A program made the translations under genes and the position numbers. Below are positions 19,347 to 28,456 of a stretch of 64,000 bases of DNA, piece after piece; the first letter of the stretch is position 1, and every line of letters begins with the position of its first letter. This DNA is from Rhodococcus rhodnii (lineage in GTDB: Bacteria; Actinomycetota; Actinomycetes; Mycobacteriales; Pseudonocardiaceae): assembly GCA_000720375.1 (NCBI GenBank), contig JOAA01000020.1, positions 372,001 to 436,000 of the forward strand, given 5' to 3'. The notes below the pieces were generated by a model. It saw only the letters and a program-made list of their open reading frames with translations, was not told where the DNA came from and searched no databases.

Positions 19347-21680
19347 TCAGCGTCGGGGAACCAGCACGAATTCCTGGACAGCGTTCCGCTCGACCGCGTC
19401 CCGGCTGTACACCAGCGGTACGTACTTGCCGGTGCGCCACTGTTCGGTCAACGCCTTGTAGCCCGGGGAATTCGGGTCACCGGTCTGGCCGGGCGCGTTG
19501 ATCACCTGGGAGGCGTCCCAGTTGCCGACGTCGAGCACCATCCGGAAGGACGGGCCCGACAGACGCTGGTAGTCCACCGGGTTGTAGGCAGAGGAGTTGA
19601 CGGTGTGCCACGAACCGCCGGTAGGCACCGGGCCCCCGTTCCACCTGGCCGCGGTCGCCGCGTCAGTCCTGGAGGCAAGCGGATGCGGGAACGGCGTCTT
19701 CAGCAGGTCGCCCCACTTCCACTTCGAGGAGTCGGCCCCAGCGCGGTTCTTGGCGTCGTCGATCGCCGACTTCAACGTGCTCAACAGCAACGCGTCACGA
19801 CGAGCGGCACCACCCGTGCCGAAGTACTTGTCCGGATTCTGCATGGCATCGACCAGAACGGTGTGGTCAGGCAGGAAGATCGTGGCTGCCGTGTTCGGCG
19901 GCAGCACCGAGAACAAGAAATTCGGCCCGAGATGCCACATGAACCAGATCTCGAACAGCAGCGCGGCGGCACTGTCCGTGGCCAGGACTCCGTTCCACGG
20001 CTTGAGCAGCGCCAACGCCTCGGCGGTCGCCGGATCGGTGCTGCTCAGCGACTGAAGCACCGAGACAAGCGCCCGTCCCTGCATCGAAAGGACGTCGTTC
20101 TGCACCACCCCCGACTCGGCGATCGAACTCTTCGGCTTCCCGCCGAAGACCTCGACGATACGGTCGTACCTGGCCCGGTTGCTCCACTCGTAGCCGATGC
20201 CCGGCGCGGTGCCGTTGTACTCGTTCGCCGTGACGATCAGCCCGTTCGCGGGATTGTGCACGCGGGGCATCGTCGAGGACGGGACGAAGCCGTTCCATTC
20301 GTACCTGCCGTCCCCAGGAACCGGCAGCAGGCCGTCGTATCCGGTACGCACCGGGGCGAGTCCGCCGACCGCCAGCCCGGTCTCCCCCGCCGAGTTCGCG
20401 TAGACGTGGTTCAGCCCGGGTGCGCCCCAGGTGTCCACCGACTGCCGGAACTCGCCGAAGTTCTTGGCCCGCATGTGCTTCAGGCTGCCGTAGTACGGCG
20501 ACATGCCTGGCTGCAGCCACGCCGCACGGACCGCGTAGGCACGGTTGGCCGCCGTGTCCACTTTGATCACCGGACCGTGCCGGGTGAACTGCAGCTGCAC
20601 CGCCCGGGTGCCACCACCCGCCACCGGGACCTGCTCGGTCACCGTCGTCAGGTTCTCCCAGCCGCTGCCGTACTTGTACCGGCCCGGGTTTGCCGGATCG
20701 AGTTCGTAGACGTAAAGATCTTCCTGGTCCATCGCCGAGACGGTCAGCCCGAACGCCGAAACCTCGTTGTGCCCGATGGCGATTCCAGGCGCGAACGGCT
20801 CGCCTGCGCCGATGACGTCCACACCTGGCGCGTTCAGGTGGGCCATGTAACGCAGGGAAGGCGCGGTCAGTGCCCGGTGTGGGTCGTTGGCCAGGATCGG
20901 ACGGCCGGTGGTGGTCCGGTTCTTGCCGAGCACCCAGGCATTGCTGCCTTCTTGCTTGCCCATCGAGGACTCGGCAGGCGCGGTGAGACCGCCCGTCGCC
21001 AGGCTGAAGGTCGCCAGCACGTCAGCGGGCAACGAGCAGGGGTCCAGTCCGGCCGGGACCGAGGGCTTGTGCGCGGGCTCGAGGTCGACCCGGAACCGGT
21101 CGGCGTCGACCCCGCCGACACAGGCGATCTTGGCCCTGGCCACCTCGCTGGTCAGGTTCTGGCTCAGCCCGTGCGCGCGGATGCGCACCACGTCTTCCGG
21201 CGTCCACTTGGCGGGCTGGTAGGAGAACTTCTTGAACTCCTCAGGCAGGGCCGCCGGGTTGGCCGTCAGGAAGTCCACATAGGAGTTGACGCCCTCGGCG
21301 AACCTGGTCGCCGCGAGTTTGCCCTCCGGCCCGTAGGAGTTCCACTCCTTGGTCATGTCCCCGCGGTACAGCATCAGCCGGGCTGCCCGGTCCTGCTCGA
21401 CGAACGACTCACCGAACACTTCGGACAGCTGGCCCAGTCCCTTGCGGCGCCACAGATCGATCTGGAAGATCCGGTCGCGCGCGGCATTGAAGCCCTGTGC
21501 GAAGAACAGATCCGAGGTGCTGCTCGCGTAGATGTGCGGCACGCCCCATTTGTCGACCACTATCCGTACGGGCAGTTTCAGCCCGTCCACAGCCTGAGTG
21601 CCCACCGCGCCCGCGGCTGGGGGCACCGATAACAGGCTGAGGACGATAAGCACTGTCAATAGTCGTAATCGCCGTCGCAT
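19347..21680 (-). CDS. secreted penicillin acylase-type amidase (Ntn hydrolase)
   Basis: Protein of 777 aa, the size of the penicillin G/AHL acylase family. A signal peptide (MRRRLRLLTVLIVLSLLSV, then AAGA) predicts export. The catalytic Ser246 is in EGSNAW, the autocatalytic cut site that makes Ser the N-terminus of the beta chain; about 220 residues of alpha chain precede it. Start ATG follows AGGAG. The gene is 40 bp downstream of the carboxylase gene on the same strand, so both are probably one transcript. The family hydrolyses N-acyl bonds. In this cluster it could remove an N-acyl cap from an exported precursor, or act in self-resistance or acyl-homoserine lactone turnover. Fold and secretion are firm; substrate is inferred. 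Confidence 0.9.
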   Translation of the reverse strand: MRRRLRLLTVLIVLSLLSVPPAAGAVGTQAVDGLKLPVRIVVDKWGVPHIYASSTSDLFFAQGFNAARDRIFQIDLWRRKGLGQLSEVFGESFVEQDRAARLMLYRGDMTKEWNSYGPEGKLAATRFAEGVNSYVDFLTANPAALPEEFKKFSYQPAKWTPEDVVRIRAHGLSQNLTSEVARAKIACVGGVDADRFRVDLEPAHKPSVPAGLDPCSLPADVLATFSLATGGLTAPAESSMGKQEGSNAWVLGKNRTTTGRPILANDPHRALTAPSLRYMAHLNAPGVDVIGAGEPFAPGIAIGHNEVSAFGLTVSAMDQEDLYVYELDPANPGRYKYGSGWENLTTVTEQVPVAGGGTRAVQLQFTRHGPVIKVDTAANRAYAVRAAWLQPGMSPYYGSLKHMRAKNFGEFRQSVDTWGAPGLNHVYANSAGETGLAVGGLAPVRTGYDGLLPVPGDGRYEWNGFVPSSTMPRVHNPANGLIVTANEYNGTAPGIGYEWSNRARYDRIVEVFGGKPKSSIAESGVVQNDVLSMQGRALVSVLQSLSSTDPATAEALALLKPWNGVLATDSAAALLFEIWFMWHLGPNFLFSVLPPNTAATIFLPDHTVLVDAMQNPDKYFGTGGAARRDALLLSTLKSAIDDAKNRAGADSSKWKWGDLLKTPFPHPLASRTDAATAARWNGGPVPTGGSWHTVNSSAYNPVDYQRLSGPSFRMVLDVGNWDASQVINAPGQTGDPNSPGYKALTEQWRTGKYVPLVYSRDAVERNAVQEFVLVPRR

Positions 21681-21720
21681 CGGATTCTCCTGTCGTGTTG
21701 GTTCGATCGCGTCCGGCGGT

Positions 21721-23316
21721 TCACAACGGGATGTTGCCGTGCTTCTTGGCAGGCAGGGTTTCTTGCTTGTCGCGCAGCATTGCCAGCGCGCTCGCCACCC
21801 GCAGCCGCGTCTGCGCAGGCTGGATCACCGCGTCGATGTATCCGCGTTCGGCCGCGAAGTAGGGGTTGCTGAAGTTCTGCTCGTACTCGGCGGTCAGCTT
21901 CTCGGTCGCCTCGGCGCGCTCGGCCTCGTCCAATCCAGCCAGCTTGCGCTTGTTCAGCACCTGCACCGCTCCGATCGCACCCATGACAGCGACTTCGGCG
22001 GTCGGCCAGGCGAAGTTGACGTCCGCGCCGAGGTGCTTGGAACCCATCACCGCGTACCCGCCGCCGTACGCCTTACGCAGCACCACCGTCACCTTGGGCA
22101 CGGTCGACTCGGAGTAGGCGTACAACATCCTGCTGCCGCGGCGCAGGATCCCCCGCCGCTCCTGATCGAGACCCGGCAGGTAGCCAGGCACGTCGACGAA
22201 GGTCACGATCGGGATGTTGAAGGCGTCGCAGAACCGCACGAACCTTGAGGCCTTCTCGGAGGCGTCGATGTCCAACGCGCCCGCAAGGAACCTCGGGTTG
22301 TTGGCCACCACGCCGACGGTGTGCCCCTGGACCCGGCCCATCCCGCACACGACGTTGCGCGCGAAGCCCGCCTGCGTCTCAAGGAACTCGCCGTCGTCGA
22401 GGACCGTGCAGATCACGTCGAAGATGTCGTAGCTCATGTTGAGCGAGTCCGGGATCACGGTGTCCAGCGCGAGGTCGGCTTCGGTGATCTCCGGCGAGAA
22501 GTCGCTGTCGAACACGGGCGGATGGGACATGTTGTTGTCCGGCAGGTGGCCCAGCAACGTCTTGAGCCAGGACACGGCGTCTTCTTCGTCCGCGCCGACG
22601 AAGTGCACGTTGCCGGTCTCCATACTGACCTCGGGACCACCCAGCTCCTGGAAAGTGGTGCGCTCCCCCGTCACCGCGTGCACGACTTCCGGGCCCGTGA
22701 CGAACATGTACGAGATCTCGTCGGCCATCGCCACGAAGTCGCCAAGCGAGGGGACGTATGCCGCGCCGCCCGCACAGGGACCGACGATCAGCGAGAGCTG
22801 CGGGATGACGCCGGAGGCTCGGACCACCCGGCGGGCCAGCGCGGCGTAGTAGGCGAGTGCGTCGACGCCCTCCTGGATCCGCGCACCCGCGGAGTCGTTG
22901 ATGCTGATCATCGGGCAGCCGACCTTCATCGCCATGTCGATGGCCTTGAGCACCTTCTCGCCATGCGCGACGCCCATACTGCCGCCCAGCACAGTGAAGT
23001 CGTGCGCGTACAAGCACACCCGGCGGCCGTCGATCGTGGCGAAGCCTGTCACCGCACCGTCGCCGTACGGGCGGTTTTCCTCCATGCCGAAGTCATTGCA
23101 GCGATGCCGGACGAACGCGTCCAGTTCCATGAACGAGCCGGGGTCGACGAGCAGCTCGATCCGTTCCCGCGCGGTCAGTTTGCCCTTGGCGTGCTGGCGG
23201 TCCAGCGCCCGCTTCTCGGCGGTCTGCATCTCGTCCCGCCGGAGGGAAAGGTCGGCGAGGTGGTCCGCGGTGGTGGATTTGCGAACGGGGCTTTCCGACG
23301 ATAGTTTCCCAGACAT
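21721..23316 (-). CDS. acyl-CoA carboxylase beta subunit (propionyl-CoA carboxylase type)
   Basis: Protein of 531 aa of the PccB/AccD5 class, normal length. Start ATG with GGGAGAGG upstream; the frame extends 26 codons further without a ribosome site. It shows the paired crotonase-fold halves with oxyanion-hole stretches (PCAGGAAY in the N half and KAYGGGYAVMG in the C half). With a biotinylated alpha subunit, not encoded here, it would carboxylate acetyl- or propionyl-CoA. Every YASH-type AT in this cluster calls for methylmalonyl-CoA, so a dedicated propionyl-CoA carboxylase makes sense as precursor supply. It shares a 359-bp divergent promoter region with FAAL1 that contains TAGGGG-type half-sites. 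Confidence 0.93.
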   Translation of the reverse strand: MSGKLSSESPVRKSTTADHLADLSLRRDEMQTAEKRALDRQHAKGKLTARERIELLVDPGSFMELDAFVRHRCNDFGMEENRPYGDGAVTGFATIDGRRVCLYAHDFTVLGGSMGVAHGEKVLKAIDMAMKVGCPMISINDSAGARIQEGVDALAYYAALARRVVRASGVIPQLSLIVGPCAGGAAYVPSLGDFVAMADEISYMFVTGPEVVHAVTGERTTFQELGGPEVSMETGNVHFVGADEEDAVSWLKTLLGHLPDNNMSHPPVFDSDFSPEITEADLALDTVIPDSLNMSYDIFDVICTVLDDGEFLETQAGFARNVVCGMGRVQGHTVGVVANNPRFLAGALDIDASEKASRFVRFCDAFNIPIVTFVDVPGYLPGLDQERRGILRRGSRMLYAYSESTVPKVTVVLRKAYGGGYAVMGSKHLGADVNFAWPTAEVAVMGAIGAVQVLNKRKLAGLDEAERAEATEKLTAEYEQNFSNPYFAAERGYIDAVIQPAQTRLRVASALAMLRDKQETLPAKKHGNIPL

Positions 23317-23675
23317 TCGCAGCCTCTCCCTCGCATGTGGTGACCGGCATGGCTGATCAGCACGTGATTCGCCGGATATTCCCCCTGGCCGCACGCTACT
23401 GACACCTACGCGCGCGAAAAGCCCCTAAATACCACCAGTCAACCCCTACCGCACCGCCCCCGACCAGGTCGGCAGAGCCGAACTAGGGTTGCGGATCACT
23501 CGCGTCGCGGCGACGCTCCCGGTAGACGCAAAAGTCTGCGCAGACTGATTTAACACGCCGGGCAACGGCCGGGGAATTCCACGCGACTGTGCACCCATCG
23601 CCAGTGTCGGCGGTTGCAGAAAACGGTTGTGATCTTTCCCATGCGGCCTGCCAGGACACGGAAGGCTCAGCACAC
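23317..23675. promoter_or_regulatory. divergent promoter region with three TAGGGG-type half-sites
   Basis: No gene is seen in these 359 bp between the carboxylase (left) and FAAL1 (right). CCCCTA occurs at 23422-23427 and 23443-23448 (the latter as CAACCCCTA), and CTAGGGTTG around 23483-23491. The last two form an inverted pair like that at 50489-50543. Candidate control region for both transcripts. Confidence 0.5.
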
Positions 23676-25307
23676 ATGCCACAAGCCATGCTGGACGGTG
23701 CGACACTCGGCACCTGCCTGACCAATCTGGCCAGTCGTTCGCCCGATTGCGTCGCGCGGTTCCCCGACACGGGAGCCGCGTTGACCGCCGCGGAGCTGGA
23801 TCGCGCCTCGGTCGGCGCGGCGCACGCGTTTCTCGACGCCGGCATCCGCCCGGGCGACCTCGTCGGGGTGGTGGTCCCAGCCGGTCCGCAGGTGTTCACC
23901 ACCCTGTTCGGACTGTGGCGGATCGGCGCGGCGGTGAGCGTACTGCCGGTGGCGGTGGGTTTCGGCGCAGCCGCATCCGCCGCGCAACGGCTCGCGACGC
24001 TGATCACCGATGCCGACATCCGAAAAGTCGTGCTGGACCCGAGTTACGCGGCGATCGGCGGGGAACTGCTGGACATCCTGCCTTCGCTGTCCATTGTGGA
24101 TGCCGACGTATCCCTGCCTGGCGCGGCGTGGCGGCTACCGGCGGTGTTCGAGGACGATCTGGCGGTCGTGCAGTTCACCTCCGGCAGCACGGACACCCCG
24201 AAAGGCGTGATGCTGCCGCACCGGAACCTGATCGCCGGGTTGCTCGCGTGTGTGGTCAGCGGTGAATTGTCCACAAAGGACAGACTGGTTCAGTGGGTGC
24301 CGACGTACCACGACATGGGCCTGATCTCGCTGATGTCGTTCTTCCTCAACGGGTGTGACGTACACCTGTTCAGCCCCACCGCGTTTTTGCGCAGGCCGGC
24401 GCAGCTGCTGCAGTACTTCGCCGAGGTTAGGGGGACGGCGTTCGCCAGCCCGAACTTCATCTACGAGTTCCTGCTCGACGCGATGAAACCGGACCTGTTG
24501 CGCACACTGGACCTCTCGAACTGGCGGCTGGCCTACAACGGGGCGGAGCCGATCAGCGCTGCGACGATTCAGCGGTTCACCGAAACACTTGCACCGTGCG
24601 GAGTCCGCGACAACGTGATGTTCCCGGTGTACGGCATGGCCGAGGCGACGCTTTCGGTTGCGTATCCCGAGCCCGGTAGTGTGCCGCGAACCGTGACCAT
24701 CGACCGGAGCGAACTCGGCCGCAGCAGCCTTGTCCGCGTCGTGTCCGAACTCCACCCGTCAGCCAAGACTGTCGTCGCCGTCGGCAAAGCCGTGCACGGC
24801 ATCGACATCCGACTGGTGGACTCGCTCGGCCTGCCGTGCGGGCCCGGTGAAGTCGGACAGATCCAGATCTCTGGCCCGCCGGTGACAACCGGCTACTACC
24901 GCGCGCCGGAGATCAACGCCTTCGACGGCCCCTGGCTCAGGACGGGCGATCTGGGGTTCCAGCTTGAAGGGGATCTCTTCGTGCTCGGTAGGACCGAAGA
25001 GGTGATCGTGACCCCTGACCGCCACTTCTTCCCGGACGACATCGAATCCGTTGTCCGTGACATCCCTGGGGTTTACCAGCGTCGTTGCGTGGCCTTCCCA
25101 GACCGGGCCCAGGTCGGCGTGATCATCGAGGCGGGCGACGCACACGTCGAACGCGTGCGCGCCGAGGCAGAACGCCTGCTCTTGGCCGAGTTGAACCTGG
25201 ATCAGGTGAGCGTGCACGTGGTCAGGCCTCGGTGGATCACGCGGACCACGAGCGGGAAGTGGCAGCGTGCCTTGGCTTCCCGCCGCTTGGCTGCCGCAGC
25301 CGTCTAG
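23676..25307 (+). CDS. fatty acyl-AMP ligase FAAL1
   Basis: Protein of 543 aa. Adenylate-forming enzyme with the P-loop TSGSTDTPKG at ~168, the FAAL hallmark YHDMGLI at ~211, YGMAEATL, LRTGDLG and the catalytic C-terminal Lys in TTSGKWQR at ~525. FAALs load acyl adenylates onto carrier-protein thiols, not onto CoA. The start ATG has GGAAGG upstream; an in-frame ATG 29 codons earlier looks less likely. It is clearly paralogous to FAAL2 at 54273, sharing the N-terminal LDGTTL-type opening and the PRW-TRTTSGKWQR ending. It could load a fatty acid or the amino-acid-derived starter onto one of the two free ACPs. Family firm, substrate unknown. Confidence 0.9.
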   Translation: MPQAMLDGATLGTCLTNLASRSPDCVARFPDTGAALTAAELDRASVGAAHAFLDAGIRPGDLVGVVVPAGPQVFTTLFGLWRIGAAVSVLPVAVGFGAAASAAQRLATLITDADIRKVVLDPSYAAIGGELLDILPSLSIVDADVSLPGAAWRLPAVFEDDLAVVQFTSGSTDTPKGVMLPHRNLIAGLLACVVSGELSTKDRLVQWVPTYHDMGLISLMSFFLNGCDVHLFSPTAFLRRPAQLLQYFAEVRGTAFASPNFIYEFLLDAMKPDLLRTLDLSNWRLAYNGAEPISAATIQRFTETLAPCGVRDNVMFPVYGMAEATLSVAYPEPGSVPRTVTIDRSELGRSSLVRVVSELHPSAKTVVAVGKAVHGIDIRLVDSLGLPCGPGEVGQIQISGPPVTTGYYRAPEINAFDGPWLRTGDLGFQLEGDLFVLGRTEEVIVTPDRHFFPDDIESVVRDIPGVYQRRCVAFPDRAQVGVIIEAGDAHVERVRAEAERLLLAELNLDQVSVHVVRPRWITRTTSGKWQRALASRRLAAAAV

Positions 25308-25326
25308 GAGCACGGGCTGCTTCCCC

Positions 25327-25731
25327 GTGGGACAACTGGGTGCCGTGCGCAGCGCGATCACCGTCGACGAGCGCTTCGGCGAGGCGTGCCTCCAGGGACT
25401 GAAAGGCTTCTCCCACGTGGAGGTCCTCTTCGTCTTCGACCAGTTCCCGGAACACGACGACTTCCGCGAACCCCGCCCCAACCGCGGCCGCTCCGACCTC
25501 CCGCCCGTTGGTATCTTCGCCAGTCGCGGCCCTCGCAGGCCGAACCGCATCGGGGTGACATGCTGCGCGATCGAATCCGTCCACGGTCGCGAACTGACGG
25601 TGGTGGGCCTCGACGCGGTCTCCGGCACCCCGGTCATCGACCTGAAGCCGGCGATGGCGGAGTTCCACCCGGCGAACATCAAGCAGCCGGAATGGGTCAG
25701 CCGCCTGATGTCGGAGTACTTCCAGCCGTGA
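25327..25731 (+). CDS. TrmO/TsaA-like protein (UPF0066)
   Basis: Protein of 134 aa from a GTG start 20 bp after FAAL1; AGGAG lies about 16 bases upstream, rather far. Family signatures: GLKGFSHVEVLFVFD, then VGIFASRGPRRPNRIGV, then GLDAVSGTPVIDLKPA. E. coli TrmO N6-methylates t6A37 of tRNA-Thr using SAM. Homologues also occur as stand-alone methyltransferases of unknown target. This one is compact and lacks the long C-terminal domain of TrmO. The N-terminal beta strand is short, so the true start may differ slightly. Its location inside the cluster, apparently co-transcribed with FAAL1, may be coincidence or may mark a tailoring or self-protection methylation. Confidence 0.75.
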   Translation: MGQLGAVRSAITVDERFGEACLQGLKGFSHVEVLFVFDQFPEHDDFREPRPNRGRSDLPPVGIFASRGPRRPNRIGVTCCAIESVHGRELTVVGLDAVSGTPVIDLKPAMAEFHPANIKQPEWVSRLMSEYFQP

Positions 25732-25782
25732 CCGGCCCCATCAACCCGCCGCGCTCACCGCCTCCGCCGCAGGCCCGGTCCC

Positions 25783-25825
25783 AACAGCACAGAGGTCGCC
25801 GCGCCGCGGCGACCTCTGTGCTGTT
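25783..25825. terminator. 20-bp perfect hairpin, bidirectional terminator
   Basis: Arms 25783-25802 and 25806-25825 are perfect 20-bp complements with a 3-base loop, between the convergent TrmO-like and amine oxidase genes. The rest of this 251-bp gap (25732-25982) holds no gene that I can see. Confidence 0.7.
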
Positions 25826-25982
25826 CAACGGACATGCGCCACCGCAACAACAATCCACCCGGGGAACCCCTGGATTTCACGTTACCGCAAGGGTCCGACA
25901 GTCTGGACGTTCCGGCTGGGCACCGGGGTGCAGCCGCCAGGTGGGATGACTTTTGGTCCGGCTTGGGTCTGGTGATCCAGCC

Positions 25983-27638
25983 TCACTCGCCCAGTTCGAC
26001 CGGGGCGATCTCGTGGAAGACGTCACCAGGCCCGGGGTTGTCCGGATGTGTCCGGCCGCCCAGATGGTCGACCACGCCCCACACCGCGTTCAAAGCGGTG
26101 GTCACGGCCCCCTCAGCGAATCCCGCGGTCCACGAGATGTCATCGCCGCACAAGAAGAACCCGCGATGCCGCTCAGCCATGCCGTCCTGCATGAAATGGC
26201 TGAACAGCCTGCGCTGGTAGCGGTAGTGGCCGGGCAGGTTCGACTTGAACGCGCCCATGAACCTCGGCTCGGTCTCCCACGTGATGGTCAGTGGCGCGCT
26301 GATGATGTGCGAGCGGATGTCCACGTCAGGATAGATTTTGTCCAGTTTGGACAGCAGCAGTTCCAGCCGCTGCTCGGCCGACAGGGTCGCGAACTTCAGC
26401 GAGTCGTCGTTCCACGTGTAGGACAGGCACATCACGCCGGGCTCGTCCGGGCCGGAGTCGAAAAGGTAGACGCTGCGCGGCATCCGGTCTGTCAGCGTCA
26501 TGCCCATGGTGCGCCGGCCCGTGGTCGGGTCCGCGTCCAGCCAGAACGGCCGGTCGGTGAGCACGAACAACTTCGACGATCCCATGTAGTGGGTGCGTTC
26601 CACCGCGGTCCACAGGTCGGGCGGCAACAGGTCCGGGTCGCTGTCCACGTGGTTGAGCAGCGCCCAGACGTGTGGGCTGAACACCACCGCGGGGTAACGC
26701 TGCACGTGGCCGTTGGCGTCCTCGACCGCGTAGCCGTTGGCTTCGCGGCGGATTCGGATGGCAGCGGGTTTCGGTTGTCCCCCATGCAGATCCGACAGTG
26801 AGGTGCCGGTTGGCCAGTGCGCGATCGAGTCGGGGCGGTGCGTCCACAGGCCGTTCGGCAACTGCTGCGACCCGCCGACGATGATCATCTGCTCGTCGTC
26901 GGCGTCGGTGTAGACCACGCGCAGGATCTCCACGATCGAGTTCGGGAAATCCGTGTCCCAGCCACCGGTTCCGAAGCCGACCTGGCCGAAGATCTCGCGG
27001 TGCCGGAACGACGCGAAAGCGGGCGAGGTGGCCAGGAATCCGTAGAACGACTGGTCGTCGTACTGCCTGACCAGCTGGTTCCACACCGCCTTCAGGGTCG
27101 GGATGTCCCGCTGCCGGATGGCGTCCTGCATGGTGAACAGCTCGGCACGATCCTGCAGCGCCTTGGCCCACGCGTCCGCCACTTCCTGGAACTCGTCGGG
27201 CAGGTCCGCCCCGGACCGCGCCCAGTGCGAACGTCCCTCAAGGTTCACCAGCGTGGCGGGCGTGCAGGCCGCCATCGGATTGGGGAACGGGCGGGTGTCC
27301 AGGCCGAGCGTGTCGATGTAGTGGAACAAGGTGGTCGCCGCCGCTGGGAAGCGCATGGCTCCCATCTCCGCGACGTAGTCCGGATTCTCCGGGAACGGCA
27401 CCGAACGCATCCGGCCGCCGAGCTGTTCCGCCTCGTACACAACGGGTTTCAAGCCCAGTCGCATCAGCTCGTACGCGGCGGTCATGCCCGACATCCCGCC
27501 GCCGATCACGGCGACCGGGGTCCCGTGCCGGTGTTGCGGCACCGCACCGAGTCCGGCCGGGTGCCGTAACCATTCGTCGTAGGCGAAAGGGAAATCCGGG
27601 ATGAGCATCGTCACCCGGTTCACGCTGGCCGCGGTCAC
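25983..27638 (-). CDS. flavin amine oxidase, DavB-like amino acid 2-monooxygenase
   Basis: Protein of 551 aa. The start is a GTG that overlaps the upstream amidase stop (GTGA); the frame opens further but only over that gene. FAD-binding AVIGGGMSGMTAAYEL at ~43-58 followed by YEAEQLGGRMRS. From memory it matches Pseudomonas lysine 2-monooxygenase DavB over its whole length: DFPFAYDEWLRHPAGLG at the start, FGQVGFGTGGWD-DFPNS in the middle, THPDNPGPGDVF near the C-terminus. This class oxidatively decarboxylates an L-amino acid to an amide with one carbon fewer (lysine to 5-aminovaleramide, arginine to 4-guanidinobutyramide). Translational coupling to an amidase completes the route to an omega-amino acid. 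Lysine, arginine and other substrates cannot be told apart by eye. Confidence 0.88.
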   Translation of the reverse strand: MTAASVNRVTMLIPDFPFAYDEWLRHPAGLGAVPQHRHGTPVAVIGGGMSGMTAAYELMRLGLKPVVYEAEQLGGRMRSVPFPENPDYVAEMGAMRFPAAATTLFHYIDTLGLDTRPFPNPMAACTPATLVNLEGRSHWARSGADLPDEFQEVADAWAKALQDRAELFTMQDAIRQRDIPTLKAVWNQLVRQYDDQSFYGFLATSPAFASFRHREIFGQVGFGTGGWDTDFPNSIVEILRVVYTDADDEQMIIVGGSQQLPNGLWTHRPDSIAHWPTGTSLSDLHGGQPKPAAIRIRREANGYAVEDANGHVQRYPAVVFSPHVWALLNHVDSDPDLLPPDLWTAVERTHYMGSSKLFVLTDRPFWLDADPTTGRRTMGMTLTDRMPRSVYLFDSGPDEPGVMCLSYTWNDDSLKFATLSAEQRLELLLSKLDKIYPDVDIRSHIISAPLTITWETEPRFMGAFKSNLPGHYRYQRRLFSHFMQDGMAERHRGFFLCGDDISWTAGFAEGAVTTALNAVWGVVDHLGGRTHPDNPGPGDVFHEIAPVELGE

Positions 27639-28456
27639 AGAGCAACCTCTCGATCGGTCGTGGGACCGAGCAGCCGCCCGTACAGGTCCGGCCGGCGATC
27701 CCGCAGATAAGGAGTGGCGGCACGAGCCGCGTGCAAGGTTTCGCGGTCCACATTGACCACCAGCAACTGGTCCTCGACCGGGGACGCCTGCTCGCTCGTG
27801 CCATCGGGCCAAGCGATCTGGCTCATCCCGCAGAAATGGCGCGGGCCATCCCGGCCGACCCAGTTCGCGTAACAGACATAGAGCTGGCTTTCAAAGGCGC
27901 GGACCGGCACCACCGATCGGGCCACGAATTCCCACGGGCTTTCCAGCGCGGTCGGCACGACCAGCAGATCGGTGCCGGACAGCGCGTGCGCCCGTACTGT
28001 TTCGGGGAATTCCACGTCGAAACACACCAGCAAGCCGACGACCAAGTCGCCGACCTTCGCCTGCACCACGGCCTCGTTGCCGGGAACGAACACCGCGTGT
28101 TCCATCGCGCCATAAAGATGTGCTTTGCGGTAAACCGCGAGAGACTGTCCGGTCGAGTCGACGAGCTGAACGGAGTTGTGCAGGCCGTCGGGCGTGCACT
28201 CCGGCCAGCCGTAGACGATGGCGATGCCCGCGTGTGCCGCGATGTCGGCCATTGCCTGGTTGAGCGGACCGTCCAGTGGTTCTGCGCCGCTCACCGTCTC
28301 GGCAGGGGTCGACTGGTAGCCGGTGGTGGACAGCTCGGGCGTCACCAGCAGGTCCGCACCGGCGGCCGCGGCGCGCTTGGCGACCCGGGCGATCCGCTCG
28401 AGTGGTGCCGCCCGCTGGCCCCGGTGCGGGGTGGCCTGCCAGCATGCGATGATCAC
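27635..28456 (-). CDS. nitrilase-superfamily amidase, DavA-like
   Basis: Protein of 273 aa from GTG with a strong AGGAGG five bases upstream. The Cys-Glu-Lys triad is visible: Glu41 (VTPELSTTGY), Lys111 (YRKAHLYG) and Cys145 (LLVCFDVEFPE). NSVQLVDSTG and YANWVG-FCG are close to what I recall of 5-aminovaleramidase DavA. It would hydrolyse the amide made by the adjacent monooxygenase, giving 5-aminovalerate from lysine or 4-guanidinobutyrate from arginine. Stop and start of the pair overlap (GTGA), as expected for consecutive steps. Upstream lies a 197-bp promoter region rich in GGGGT repeats. Reaction class is firm; the exact substrate is inferred from the partner enzyme. Confidence 0.88.
   Translation of the reverse strand: MIIACWQATPHRGQRAAPLERIARVAKRAAAAGADLLVTPELSTTGYQSTPAETVSGAEPLDGPLNQAMADIAAHAGIAIVYGWPECTPDGLHNSVQLVDSTGQSLAVYRKAHLYGAMEHAVFVPGNEAVVQAKVGDLVVGLLVCFDVEFPETVRAHALSGTDLLVVPTALESPWEFVARSVVPVRAFESQLYVCYANWVGRDGPRHFCGMSQIAWPDGTSEQASPVEDQLLVVNVDRETLHAARAATPYLRDRRPDLYGRLLGPTTDREVAL

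Noticed and set aside
18279..21632. Plus-strand open frame of 1117 codons
   Set aside because: It spans the end of the DUF418 gene, a perfect hairpin and the antisense of the amidase. Composition is Arg/His/Gly-rich as in high-GC shadow frames, with no motif.
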